Virus record (IMG/VR): IMGVR_UViG_3300045961_000021
Location: 1-33,465 of that record
Source of the DNA: a virus
DNA length: 33,465 nucleotides
Strand: one strand, 5' to 3'
In this document: positions 13,402-21,328 of the stretch, in pieces
How positions within the stretch are numbered: position 1 is the first letter of the stretch
Layout: each line of letters begins with the position of its first letter
Made by a program: the position numbers and the translations under genes
The notes under the pieces: generated by a model
The model's input: the letters and a program-made list of their open reading frames with translations, nothing else
Databases searched by the model: none
Told to the model about the DNA's origin: nothing

Positions 13402-14936
13402 ATATTAATGTAAACAACAACATTGAAGGATCTATTGCTCAATTAAAAGCTCTAAAAAGAGAGTTAAAAAATACTGCCGTAGGTACAGAAGAATTTAAAA
13501 ACCTATTTAATCAGATAGATGACTTAGAAGACAAGATTAAGTCTGCTAAAAATGTTTCTAGTGATTGGATAGATACTTTAGAATCAGCAGGTGGCCCAGT
13601 AGGAATGCTAGGCGGAGCTTTAAACAAAGCTAAAGTTGCAACGCAATCATTTGGCTCAGCATTAAAAGCGACTGGTATTGGTTTAATTGTTGCCGCAGTT
13701 GGTGGATTAGTTGCGGCATTCTCTGAATCAGAATCTGCAATGAAGAAACTTCAACCTTTGTTTATTGGGTTGGAGAAAATTCTTGGCGGTATTATGAAAG
13801 TATTTGAGCCATTGCTTGATATGTTTATTGAGTTGGCTTTAAAAGCATTGCCATTTATCACAAAAGGTATTGGCGGATTTTATTCAGGATTGTTTGCCTT
13901 ATTTACATTGCTTAAAAATGTAGGTATGGGAGCTGGAAATATCTTAAAAGGTATTTTCACTCTTGATTTTGATGCAATTAAAGAAGGATACAATCAATTA
14001 ACTGGAAGCTGGGGAGCAGCGGTCAAGGATTTTGAAGCAACTAATAAAAGATTTGCAGAAGGAACAAGAGAGCAAACAAAAACTGAAAAGGCAAACTCTA
14101 AAGAAAGAGTTGAAAATAGAAAAGCCGAGAAGAAACAAAAAGATGAAATTGTTGATGCTGAACTTTTAAAGCTCCGTGAATTTCAAGGCGAGTATGAAAA
14201 TTACCTTAAACAAATTGCAGACTTAGAAAAGCAATATACTCTTGAAGCAGAAAATACCCAAGCCGAAACGGAACAACAAAAATTAAACCTTTGGTATAGA
14301 AGACAAAAGGAAGAAATTGATCGCATAACAAAAGCAGGTGGCGAAAGAAATAATTTATATGCTTTACTTGAAATCCAAAGAGCTGCAAAGCAAGAAGAGA
14401 TAAACAAAAAAGCAGCAGAGGAAGAGCAAAAGATTTTAGATGCAAGACTTGCTGCTCAATTAGCTTTTGTTGATGCTCTTCAAGGAGTTCTTCAAGGGAT
14501 AGGTGCTTTGTTTGCACAAGGAAGCGCGGAGGCTAAAGCATTTGCATTGCTTGATATTGCAGTAGGAACTGCAAAAGGATTTATTCAAGGTTTAGATATT
14601 GCACAAAAATCTGCTGCGGCAACTGGTCCTGGAGCTGCGTTTGCTTTCCCTATATTTTATGCACAACAAATTGGTGCAGTATTGGCAGCGGCTGGAAGAG
14701 CAAAAGCAATTTTAGCATCAAGCTCTGCATCTTCAGCAGGTGGAGGATCTGCATCAGCTCCATCAGCACCTCAAGCTCCTTCATTTAACGTTGTAGGGAA
14801 CTCAGGAGCAAATCAAATTGCACAAACAATTGGCAGACAATCACAATCTCCAATTAAGGCTTATGTGGTATCTAAAGATGTAACAACTCAACAAGCACTT
14901 GATAGAAATATCGTTAAAAGTGCAACTTTAGGTTAG
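13380..14936 (+). CDS. Tape measure protein
   Basis: 518 residues. The N-terminus has small coiled-coil segments (AQLKALKRELKNTAVGTEEF, DLEDKIKSAKN). Central hydrophobic stretches (GIGLIVAAVGGLVAAFSESE and PFITKGIGGFYSGLFALFTL) are typical of tape measures. A long charged coiled coil follows from about residue 225 (KTEKANSKERVENRKAEKK), then an Ala-rich helical end and a Ser/Ala/Pro-rich stretch. The protein sets tail length and is bound by the chaperone pair. At 518 residues it predicts a short tail for a siphovirus-like phage. After its stop comes a 40-nt gap with an AACGTTTA box. Confidence 0.85.
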   Translation: MAKSIEVDINVNNNIEGSIAQLKALKRELKNTAVGTEEFKNLFNQIDDLEDKIKSAKNVSSDWIDTLESAGGPVGMLGGALNKAKVATQSFGSALKATGIGLIVAAVGGLVAAFSESESAMKKLQPLFIGLEKILGGIMKVFEPLLDMFIELALKALPFITKGIGGFYSGLFALFTLLKNVGMGAGNILKGIFTLDFDAIKEGYNQLTGSWGAAVKDFEATNKRFAEGTREQTKTEKANSKERVENRKAEKKQKDEIVDAELLKLREFQGEYENYLKQIADLEKQYTLEAENTQAETEQQKLNLWYRRQKEEIDRITKAGGERNNLYALLEIQRAAKQEEINKKAAEEEQKILDARLAAQLAFVDALQGVLQGIGALFAQGSAEAKAFALLDIAVGTAKGFIQGLDIAQKSAAATGPGAAFAFPIFYAQQIGAVLAAAGRAKAILASSSASSAGGGSASAPSAPQAPSFNVVGNSGANQIAQTIGRQSQSPIKAYVVSKDVTTQQALDRNIVKSATLG

Positions 14937-14962
14937 TGAAAATAAAACAAGGGTAATTTTTA

Positions 14963-14970
14963 AACGTTTA
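14963..14970 (+). promoter_or_regulatory. AACGTTTA box 6 nt before the protease start
   Basis: AACGTTTATGCGATATG ends in the ATG at 14977. Box and 6-nt spacing equal those before 8473. It lies in the 40-nt gap after the tape measure gene, so it could start the head-gene transcript. Confidence 0.45.
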
Positions 14971-14976
14971 TGCGAT

Positions 14977-15870
14977 ATGAGAATTGTAGAATTAGTAATT
15001 GAAAAGGACTTAGATGGCATTGATGCCGTTAGCTTAGTAGATGCTCCAGCAATCGAAGAAAACTTTATTGCATTAGCAAAAGAGTATAAAATTAACTTTG
15101 CTGAGGTAGATGCTGAGAAGCGTATTCTTATGGGTGCAGCTTTAATTCCTAACAAGCAAATCTATCGCAAGCACGGCAAAGATGAGTTCTATGTTTTCTT
15201 TTCTGAGAACACAGTTAAGAAAGCAAGCGAGTTATTCCTACAAAATGGCAATCAATCAAACGCTACCTTAGAACACAAGACAAAATTTGATGGTGCAACA
15301 GTTGTAGAATCTTGGATTATAGATAATCCTGAAATGGATAAGTCTAAAAACTACGGATTCTCTTTACCAAAAGGCACTTGGATGATCTCAATGAAAATTG
15401 AAGATGATAAAGTTTGGAACGATGCTAAGGATGGCAAATACAAAGGCTTTTCAATCGAAGGATATTTTGCAGACAAGCTAGAAATGAGTGGACAACTTAA
15501 TTTAGATTCTTATGCAGATTATGGCGATGATGTTAAAAGCAATGCTAAAAGAGGCATTGAATTAAACGATAAGAATGGCAATAAATGTGCTACTCAAACT
15601 GGTAAAGTAAGAGCGCAACAATTAGCTAATGGAGAGGCTATTTCAGTTGAAACAATTAAGAGAATGTATTCTTATTTATCAAGAGCTGAAACTTACTATG
15701 ATAATGCAGAATCTCAAGACGATTGTGGAAACATCAGTTATTTACTTTGGGGTGGTAAATCAGCTCTTAGCTGGTCAAGAAATAAGTTAAAAGAATTAGA
15801 TTTATTAGAGCTACAAGAAGAAGAGGATATAATTAATCAAATCATAAATATCTTAGAAGATGGCAAGTAA
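14977..15870 (+). CDS. XkdF-like prohead protease with an extra C-terminal domain
   Basis: 297 residues. Residues 1-170 show the XkdF-type phage protease pattern: DGIDAVSLVDAPAIEENFIA, ALIPNKQIYR, EFYVFFSENTVKKASELF, NATLEH (His 100), VVESWIIDNPEMDKSKNYGF, PKGTWMISMKIEDD and KGFSIEGYF (Ser 159). His and Ser are the likely catalytic pair. Residues about 178-272 form a second domain (YADYGDDVKSNAKRGIELND, GKVRAQQLANGEAISVETIK, CGNISYLLWGGKSALSWSRN) that I know from other Bacteroidota phage head proteins, with unknown role. The protease matures the scaffold and capsid. It overlaps the next gene by 11 nt. Confidence 0.82.
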   Translation: MRIVELVIEKDLDGIDAVSLVDAPAIEENFIALAKEYKINFAEVDAEKRILMGAALIPNKQIYRKHGKDEFYVFFSENTVKKASELFLQNGNQSNATLEHKTKFDGATVVESWIIDNPEMDKSKNYGFSLPKGTWMISMKIEDDKVWNDAKDGKYKGFSIEGYFADKLEMSGQLNLDSYADYGDDVKSNAKRGIELNDKNGNKCATQTGKVRAQQLANGEAISVETIKRMYSYLSRAETYYDNAESQDDCGNISYLLWGGKSALSWSRNKLKELDLLELQEEEDIINQIINILEDGK

Positions 15871-16045
15871 AAAATCAAGTCCACAAGCAAGCAATAAAGA
15901 GGCTTGTCTTTGTGAGGATGGCACATACTCAAAGGAGTGTTGCAAAGGAGAAGAAATCAATCAAGGCATCGGTGCTTTAGTTGGTCAAGGATCTTCAGTT
16001 GTAATTAACACAAACGAGCCTCGCACAGTAGGTTCTGGAAGCTAG
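15860..16045 (+). CDS. Small cysteine-rich head-region protein
   Basis: 61 residues with CLCEDGTYSKECCKGEEINQ and then GIGALVGQG. The motif CxCxDGTYSxECC followed by QGIG is one I recall from small proteins in Bacteroidota phage structural clusters. It has four cysteines within about 13 residues and could bind a metal or form disulfides. It lies between the protease and scaffold genes and overlaps the protease end by 11 nt, suggesting a virion or assembly role. Function unknown. Confidence 0.62.
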   Translation: MASKKSSPQASNKEACLCEDGTYSKECCKGEEINQGIGALVGQGSSVVINTNEPRTVGSGS

Positions 16046-16066
16046 TAAATTAAACAAACAAATAAA

Positions 16067-16669
16067 ATGAAGTACAAAGACAAATTAAACCAAATCAAAG
16101 CACTTTTGTCGCTTGAGGTTAAACTTGCTCAAATGACTTTGGCAGATGGTATTACTATCATTGAAGCAGAAGAATTTGAGCCTGAATACTCAGTAGGCAT
16201 TGTGACTCCCGATGGAATCGTACCGATGCCAATTGGAGAGTATGAATTGCAAGATGGTTCAATGGTAGTTGTTGAGGTTGAAGGAATCATTGCTTCAGTA
16301 GGCGCAAAAGCCGAAGAAGTAGCACCTGAAGCTGAGCAAGCACCTGAAGAAGTAGTTGCTCCAGAAATGGAAGCAGAAGCATCTGCACCACAACCTAAAA
16401 GAATCGTTGAATCAGTTTCAAAAGAAACATTTTTCGAATCTCAATTGGCAGAATTGAAAGCTGAATTAGATGCTTTAAAAGCAGAAAACGAAGCATTGAA
16501 ATTATCTGCTCAGGTTAAAGAAGAAGAAGTTCAGTTAGCATCTGAAGAAGAAGGAGCTGAGCCAATCGCTTTTAATCCTGAATCAGCAATCAAGCCTGAA
16601 GGTTTCCGTTATTCAAAGAATCGCACAAAAAACATTCAGGATTCAGTTTACAACAAATTATTCAACTAA
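16067..16669 (+). CDS. Capsid scaffolding protein (probable)
   Basis: 200 residues, very acidic. The N-terminal part has a beta-like stretch (IIEAEEFEPEYSVGIVTPDG, VPMPIGEYELQDGSMVVVEV). A Pro/Glu/Ala-rich linker follows (about residues 85-120). A coiled coil with LAELKAELDALKAENEALKL (about 128-150) comes next, and the C-terminus is basic (RYSKNRTKNIQDSVYNKLFN). Acidic, coiled-coil scaffolds with a basic C-terminal capsid-binding end, placed between protease and major capsid genes, are standard in phages. Start follows a 21-nt gap. Confidence 0.75.
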   Translation: MKYKDKLNQIKALLSLEVKLAQMTLADGITIIEAEEFEPEYSVGIVTPDGIVPMPIGEYELQDGSMVVVEVEGIIASVGAKAEEVAPEAEQAPEEVVAPEMEAEASAPQPKRIVESVSKETFFESQLAELKAELDALKAENEALKLSAQVKEEEVQLASEEEGAEPIAFNPESAIKPEGFRYSKNRTKNIQDSVYNKLFN

Positions 16670-16686
16670 AATTAATTAAATAAGAA

Positions 16687-17640
16687 ATGGCAACTACAAC
16701 GTCAATCACAACAACTTACGCTGGCGAGTTTAAAGATAAAATCATCGCAGCGGCATTATTATCATCTCCTACTATTGACAACGGTGGTATTGAGATCAAG
16801 CCAAACGTAAAGTACAAAGAAGTTATCAAGAAAATTGCTACTGATGCAATCTTAAAAGATGCTACTTGTGATTTTACTGCAACTTCAACTGTAACTTTAA
16901 CTGAGCGTGTTTTACAACCAGAAGAGTTCCAAGTTAACTTACAACTTTGCAAGAAAGATTTCCACTCAGATTGGTTATCAGCTCAACAAGGTTACTCAGC
17001 ATTTGATGTATTACCAAAATCTTTTGCTGATTTCTTAGTAGCTCATGTTGCTGCTAAAGTTGCTGCTAAAAACGAAACTAACATCTGGACTGGTGTTACT
17101 GCTAACGCAGGCGAGTTCAATGGTATTATGACATTGTTAGCTGCTGATGCTGCATTGCCAACTGCTAACGAAGTTGCTGGTACTACTGTAACTGCTTCTA
17201 ACGTTGTTGCTGAATTAGGCAAAATCGTTGATGCTATTCCTTCAACTCTTTACACTAACGAAAACCTTTATATCTACGTTTCACAAAACATCGCTCGTGC
17301 TTATGTTCGTGCTTTAGGTGGATTTGGTGCTTCAGGTTTAGGTGCTAATGGTACAAACACACAAGGAACTCAATGGTACAACAACGGATCATTATCATTT
17401 GATGGTGTTAAAATCTTTGTTGCAAACGGTTTAGCTTCTAACACGGCTTGTGCTACATTGAAAGACAACTTATACTTCGGTACAGGCTTAATGTCTGACA
17501 TGACTGAAGTTAAAGTTATTGATATGGCTGATATTGATGGATCACAAAACGTTCGTGTTGTTATGCGCTTAACTGCTGGTGTTCAATACGGAATCGTTGA
17601 AGACATCGTTACTTACGGTATCACAAACTCAGCTAACTAA
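16687..17640 (+). CDS. Major capsid protein
   Basis: 317 residues: AGEFKDKIIAAALLSSPTID, LQPEEFQVNLQLCKKDFHSD, FDVLPKSFADFLVAHVAAKV, IWTGVTANAGEFNGIM and a long YIYVSQNIARAYVRALGGFG region. It fits a HK97-type major capsid protein by size, by position after protease and scaffold, and by composition. Codons are unusually uniform (many GCT, ACT, TTA, AAC), as expected of a highly expressed gene. ATG follows TAAGAA. It is followed immediately by a strong intrinsic terminator, which suggests that capsid mRNA is kept separate. Confidence 0.88.
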   Translation: MATTTSITTTYAGEFKDKIIAAALLSSPTIDNGGIEIKPNVKYKEVIKKIATDAILKDATCDFTATSTVTLTERVLQPEEFQVNLQLCKKDFHSDWLSAQQGYSAFDVLPKSFADFLVAHVAAKVAAKNETNIWTGVTANAGEFNGIMTLLAADAALPTANEVAGTTVTASNVVAELGKIVDAIPSTLYTNENLYIYVSQNIARAYVRALGGFGASGLGANGTNTQGTQWYNNGSLSFDGVKIFVANGLASNTACATLKDNLYFGTGLMSDMTEVKVIDMADIDGSQNVRVVMRLTAGVQYGIVEDIVTYGITNSAN

Positions 17641-17656
17641 TTAGCAAACTAAAAAA

Positions 17657-17686
17657 AGCACCTCGTTAATTCGGGGTGCTAATTTT
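17657..17686 (+). terminator. Strong intrinsic terminator after the major capsid gene
   Basis: A 9-bp stem AGCACCTCG (17657-17665) with CGGGGTGCT (17672-17680), loop TTAATT, one G-U pair. A run of A precedes it and AATTTTT follows. The flanking A and T tracts could let it act in both directions. Confidence 0.85.
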
Positions 17687-17687
17687 T

Positions 17688-17695
17688 AACGTTTT
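17688..17695 (+). promoter_or_regulatory. AACGTTTT box before the tail tube gene
   Basis: AACGTTTT lies just after the capsid terminator and 14 nt before the ATG at 17710. It is a one-base variant of the AACGTTTA box found before 8473 and 14977, but with longer spacing. Confidence 0.3.
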
Positions 17696-17709
17696 AAATA
17701 AAAATTAAT

Positions 17710-18237
17710 ATGGCTTGCGATATTTCATTAGGACGCATTGAGCCTTGCAAAACGAGTACAGGTGGCTTAAAAGCCGTGTACTTTGTGAACTGGGGAGATG
17801 CGACAGGTTACACATACGATGCAACCGATACTGATGTAATTGATGCGGTAACTGGAACTCCTTCAGCTTATAAGTATGAAGTAAAAGGAAACTCTAGCTT
17901 TGAGCAAACAATTACATCTAGCCGTGAGAACGGAACAACTTACTTCGAGCAAGTTATCAACTTGACTTTGAAAAAATTATCAATTGCAGACCACAAGCAA
18001 GTTAAATTATTAGCTTATGGCCGTCCTCAAGTAATTGTTGAAGACACAAATGGTAATTTCTTTTACGCAGGCTTACAACACGGATGTGAAGTAACTGGCG
18101 GAACAATCGTAACAGGTGCAGCAATGGGCGATCTTTCAGGATACACATTGGTATTAACTGGGCAAGAGCCAGTACCTGCTAACTTCTTAGGAGCTTCACT
18201 TTCAAGTGCAGGTTTCACAGTAGTTACAGGATCTTAA
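17710..18237 (+). CDS. Major tail tube protein (probable)
   Basis: 175 residues: MACDISLGRIEPCKTSTGGL, then KAVYFVNWGDATGYTY, SSFEQTITSSRENGTTYFEQ, LTLKKLSIADHKQVKLLAYG, RPQVIVEDTNGNFFYAGLQH and GAAMGDLSGYTLVLTGQEPV. The beta-rich pattern with GTTYFEQ, LTLKKL and a G-x-GDLSGYTL end matches phage tail tube proteins known from this host group. It sits between capsid terminator and a second terminator, as a single-gene unit. That fits high expression of a tube subunit. It is far from the chaperone and tape measure genes. Confidence 0.75.
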   Translation: MACDISLGRIEPCKTSTGGLKAVYFVNWGDATGYTYDATDTDVIDAVTGTPSAYKYEVKGNSSFEQTITSSRENGTTYFEQVINLTLKKLSIADHKQVKLLAYGRPQVIVEDTNGNFFYAGLQHGCEVTGGTIVTGAAMGDLSGYTLVLTGQEPVPANFLGASLSSAGFTVVTGS

Positions 18238-18259
18238 TTAAGATTGTTTTTTGTGTTTT

Positions 18260-18290
18260 GGAGAGGGGCTTGATTGCCCCTTTCCCATTT
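18260..18290 (+). terminator. Terminator-like hairpin after the tail tube gene
   Basis: GGAGAGGGGC-type stem (18260-18269) pairs with GCCCCTTTCC (18276-18285) with one G-U pair and loop TTGATT. The following T-run (ATTTTAT) is short, so efficiency may be moderate. Confidence 0.65.
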
Positions 18291-18311
18291 TATAAACAAA
18301 CGATATTAATT

Positions 18312-18319
18312 TACGTTTA
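18312..18319 (+). promoter_or_regulatory. TACGTTTA box 6 nt before the 18326 gene
   Basis: TACGTTTATCTATTGTG leads to the GTG at 18326. The box differs by one base from AACGTTTA and has the same 6-nt spacing as before 8473 and 14977. It lies after the tail tube terminator and could start the portal operon. Confidence 0.42.
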
Positions 18320-18325
18320 TCTATT

Positions 18326-18652
18326 GTGATAGTATTAAAAGAAATAGGAACTGCACAGACAGTAAGATTCATCCCTACTAGAAAAAGTAGTGGAACTTCT
18401 TTAATTTTAAGAAACGAATCAACAAACGTTTCTACCACATATTCAATTACGACTACATCGACATCTTACTATTCTACATTCTCTAAAATCTTGAGCTTAG
18501 AAGAAGGACACTTTTACGAGATGACTATTAAGGATGGTGAAGATTTAGTTTATCGTGATAAAGTATTTTGCACAAACCAAACGATTGCAACTTATTCGGT
18601 TAATAATGGCGAATATGTAGAAAGCACTCAAAACATAATTTTCTATGAGTAA
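18326..18652 (+). CDS. Small beta-rich structural-region protein
   Basis: 108 residues from GTG 18326: MIVLKEIGTAQTVRFIPTRK, Thr/Ser-rich strands, then HFYEMTIKDGEDLVYRDKVF, a CTNQ stretch, and the end YVESTQNIIFYE. I recall the YRDKxFCTxQ...YSVNxGxY pattern from small Bacteroidota phage proteins near portal genes; it is likely a minor virion or fibre-associated protein. It overlaps the portal start by 8 nt. GTG is the likely start: it is placed just after the conserved box and no ATG follows before residue 60. Confidence 0.6.
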   Translation: MIVLKEIGTAQTVRFIPTRKSSGTSLILRNESTNVSTTYSITTTSTSYYSTFSKILSLEEGHFYEMTIKDGEDLVYRDKVFCTNQTIATYSVNNGEYVESTQNIIFYE

Positions 18653-20378
18653 CGTTCACGTTTTTAATTTTGAATCTCATAAGCCCCCGACAAGCACAGA
18701 ATCTAAAAGAGATAACTGGGTAGAGTTTGGCGATGACAACGATTACTTTCAGTATTTAATTGATAGATATAATAATTCGACAACAAATAACTCGGTTATT
18801 AACTCAATTAATAAACTGATTTATGGTCGTGGCTTAGATGCAACGGATTCAAATAAGAAGCCGAACGATTACGCTCAGATGAAGATGTTATTCCGTCCTG
18901 AGGTATTAAAATGCGTTATTGCAGATTATAAATTACTAGGTCAAGGTTACTTTCAATTAATCTACAACAAGGCTAAAAATGCCATTGTTAGAGTTGAGCA
19001 TATTCCAGCGCAATTATTAAGAGCTGAAAAATGCAATGAGAAAGGCGAAATCACAGGCTATTATTATTCTGATAATTGGAAAGAGACTAAGAAATTTCCG
19101 CCTAAGAGAATACCTGCATTTGGATATGGAGATAAAACTCTTGAATTGCTTTGTGTGCGTGATTATAGCGTAGGACAAAAGTATTATTCCAATGTAGATT
19201 ATATCGGTGCATTAGCTTATGCTACTTTAGAAGAAGAAATTGCTGATTACTTAATCAACGATGTACAAAACGGATTCTCTCCTACATCTGTAATTAACTT
19301 TAACAACGGAGTACCAGATGAAGAGAAACAAAGCCTAATTGCTTCAGATGTTAAGCGTAAACTTTCAGGATCTAATGGTGCGAAGATTGTAGTTGCTTTT
19401 AATAGCGATGAGACTAAGAAAACAACTATTGATTCAGTTCCTTTAAATGATGCTCCTGCTCATTACCAATATCTAAGCGAAGAATCAAGAGGCAAGATTT
19501 TGCTTGGTCATTCAATTACATCTGGATTGTTATTTGGTATCCCATCTGCTAATGGATTTAGCTCTAATGCAGATGAATTAAAGAATGCTTCTATCTTATT
19601 TGATAACTTGGTTATTAGACCAAAGCAATACAGAGTTTTAGAGGCATTAGATGAAATCTTAGCATTCAACGGAGTAACATTAAATCTTTACTTTAAGACT
19701 TTACAACCTTTGGAATTTATTGATCAAAATCCTGTAATGGATTCTGCTACAATGGAAGAGGAGACAGGTGTAAAATTATCTTCTCATATTGATGAGCTAG
19801 ATGTCGAAGAATTTGGTGCAGAAATGAATCCTGATGAGTGGGAATTGATTGATGCTAGACCAGTATCATACGAAGATGAAGAACGCTTAGATGCAGAATT
19901 AGAGGCTTTAAACAATCCTCAAAAATCTATTATGTCTAAGGTTTGGGAGTTTGTAACTACTGGAGTTGCAAGACCAGACTTAAAATCAGAGCAAGATGGG
20001 AAATTGTTTGCATCACGTTACAGATATAGCGGTACAATCACAGATAAATCTCGTGAGTTTTGCAAGAAAATGATTTCTGCTAATAAGTTATATCGTAAAG
20101 AAGATATTATTCGTATGGGAAACAATCCTAAAACGAATGAGGGATGGGGACCAAGAGGAACAGATACTTACGACATATTTCTTTACAAAGGAGGTGGAGC
20201 TTGTCATCATTTTTGGACTCGTGAAACTTATAAGCGTTTTACGGATCCTAGAAGAAAAGGTGCAGAACAAATTACACCAGCTCAAGCTCGTAAAGCAGGA
20301 GAGATTTTACCAACTAATCCGATGAAAGTATATGAGAAACCAATCAATATGCCGAATCAAGGATTTTTACCTAAATAA
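18645..20378 (+). CDS. Portal protein with a C-terminal domain
   Basis: 577 residues. Residues about 1-395 resemble an HK97/SPP1-like portal: FQYLIDRYNNSTTNNSVINS, LIYGRGLDATDSN, YKLLGQGYFQLIYNKAKNAI, EHIPAQLLRAEKC, SEESRGKILLGHSITSGLLF and a helical end. Residues about 430-577 form a second domain (FASRYRYSGTITDKSREFCK, KLYRKEDIIRMGNNP, GWGPRGTDTYDIFLYKGGGA, CHHFWTRETYKRF) that I know as a fused or neighbouring domain in other Bacteroidota phage portals; it has conserved Cys-His-His. The portal ring is the DNA entry gate and binds terminase. It lies unusually late in the cluster. Confidence 0.83.
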   Translation: MSNVHVFNFESHKPPTSTESKRDNWVEFGDDNDYFQYLIDRYNNSTTNNSVINSINKLIYGRGLDATDSNKKPNDYAQMKMLFRPEVLKCVIADYKLLGQGYFQLIYNKAKNAIVRVEHIPAQLLRAEKCNEKGEITGYYYSDNWKETKKFPPKRIPAFGYGDKTLELLCVRDYSVGQKYYSNVDYIGALAYATLEEEIADYLINDVQNGFSPTSVINFNNGVPDEEKQSLIASDVKRKLSGSNGAKIVVAFNSDETKKTTIDSVPLNDAPAHYQYLSEESRGKILLGHSITSGLLFGIPSANGFSSNADELKNASILFDNLVIRPKQYRVLEALDEILAFNGVTLNLYFKTLQPLEFIDQNPVMDSATMEEETGVKLSSHIDELDVEEFGAEMNPDEWELIDARPVSYEDEERLDAELEALNNPQKSIMSKVWEFVTTGVARPDLKSEQDGKLFASRYRYSGTITDKSREFCKKMISANKLYRKEDIIRMGNNPKTNEGWGPRGTDTYDIFLYKGGGACHHFWTRETYKRFTDPRRKGAEQITPAQARKAGEILPTNPMKVYEKPINMPNQGFLPK

Positions 20379-20381
20379 GAA

Positions 20382-20882
20382 ATGGCACAAGCATTATTTA
20401 TAACTCGTGAGGATTTAGTTAAGTTTACTGCGTTAAATGGTAACATTGACACGGATCGCTTTATCCAATGGATTAAAGTGGCTCAAGACATCCACATCCA
20501 AAATTATTTAGGCACAAAATTGTTTAATAAAATCAATGATGGAATCGTAGCAGGCAATCTTGCTGATCCTTACTTGACTTTATTAAACGTGTATATTAAG
20601 CCGATGGTAATACATTGGTCAATGGTAGAGTTTATGCCATTCTCAGCATATACATTTGCAGGCAAAGGAGTATTTAAACACTCATCTGAAAATGCGCAAA
20701 ACGTTGAGAAGGATGAAATAGATTTCTTAATTGAAAAAGAAAGATCAATCGCAGAGCATTACACTCGCAGATTTATAGATTATATGTCGTTTAATCAGTC
20801 TCAATTTCCTGAATATAATACGAACAACAATGCAGATATGTTCCCAGACAAGGATGCAGAATTTTCAGGGTGGTATTTATAG
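20382..20882 (+). CDS. Head-tail connector (DUF6712-like)
   Basis: 166 residues: MAQALFITREDLVKFTALNG, NIDTDRFIQWIKVAQDIHIQ, NYLGTKLFNKINDGIV, a helical middle with KPMVIHWSMVEFMPFSAYTF, and TRRFIDYMSFNQSQFPEYNT. Helical, directly after portal and with the pattern of connector proteins of the DUF6712 or gp6-like type. It should form the adaptor ring below the portal. ATG follows the portal stop in TAAGAAATG. It is followed by the homing endonuclease gene. Confidence 0.75.
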   Translation: MAQALFITREDLVKFTALNGNIDTDRFIQWIKVAQDIHIQNYLGTKLFNKINDGIVAGNLADPYLTLLNVYIKPMVIHWSMVEFMPFSAYTFAGKGVFKHSSENAQNVEKDEIDFLIEKERSIAEHYTRRFIDYMSFNQSQFPEYNTNNNADMFPDKDAEFSGWYL

Positions 20883-20893
20883 ATTAAATTCTT

Positions 20894-20916
20894 ATATTGT
20901 ATAAAAAATACAATAT
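20894..20916 (+). repeat. Perfect 9-bp inverted repeat over the endonuclease start
   Basis: ATATTGTAT (20894-20902), AAAAA, ATACAATAT (20908-20916). The right arm includes the first two bases of the ATG at 20915. A hairpin here would hide the start codon, so it could repress translation of the endonuclease; as DNA it could also be an operator. Confidence 0.7.
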
Positions 20917-21328
20917 GGAAATCTGGAAAAAAGTAAAAGGTTACGAAGATTGTTATGAAGTTAGCAATCTAGGAAATGTAAGAAGTATAACAAGAATAGT
21001 AGAAAGAACTAGCCCAAATGGAGGCAAAGCATTCTATACCTATTATTCAAGGATGTTAAAATCTTGCATTACTAAAAAAGGATATTTAAGACTTGGTTTG
21101 ACTTTAAATGATGTTAAAAATAATCATCAAATTCACAGATTAGTTGCAAGTGCATTTATTGAGAATCCTGAAAACAAGGATCAGGTCAATCACAAGAATG
21201 CAATTAAAACTGATAACAGAGTTGAAAATCTTGAGTGGGTAAGTAATTATGAAAACTTCCGCCATTCAGTTAAATTAGGATTACAAGAAAACGCACATAA
21301 ATATGGCGGTAAAAGAAAGATTGAATAG
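20915..21328 (+). CDS. HNH homing endonuclease (NUMOD4 + HNH)
   Basis: 137 residues. Residues 1-30 match the NUMOD4 DNA-binding motif (MEIWKKVKGYEDCYEVSNLG, NVRSI). Residues about 75-115 form the HNH_3 nuclease core: HQIHRLVASAFIENPENKDQ, then VNHKNAIKTDNRVENLEWVS. These genes are free-standing selfish elements that copy themselves into phage DNA by cutting alleles that lack them. The insertion lies between the connector gene and the fibre genes, with no gene obviously split. ATG 20915 is preferred over a TTG at 20897, because of the family start and the hairpin. Confidence 0.9.
   Translation: MEIWKKVKGYEDCYEVSNLGNVRSITRIVERTSPNGGKAFYTYYSRMLKSCITKKGYLRLGLTLNDVKNNHQIHRLVASAFIENPENKDQVNHKNAIKTDNRVENLEWVSNYENFRHSVKLGLQENAHKYGGKRKIE

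Noticed and set aside
14201-14517. Two long minus-strand open frames inside the tape measure gene
   Set aside because: They are shadows of a Lys/Glu/Gln-rich coding region, have no gene-like composition, and all supported genes are on the + strand.
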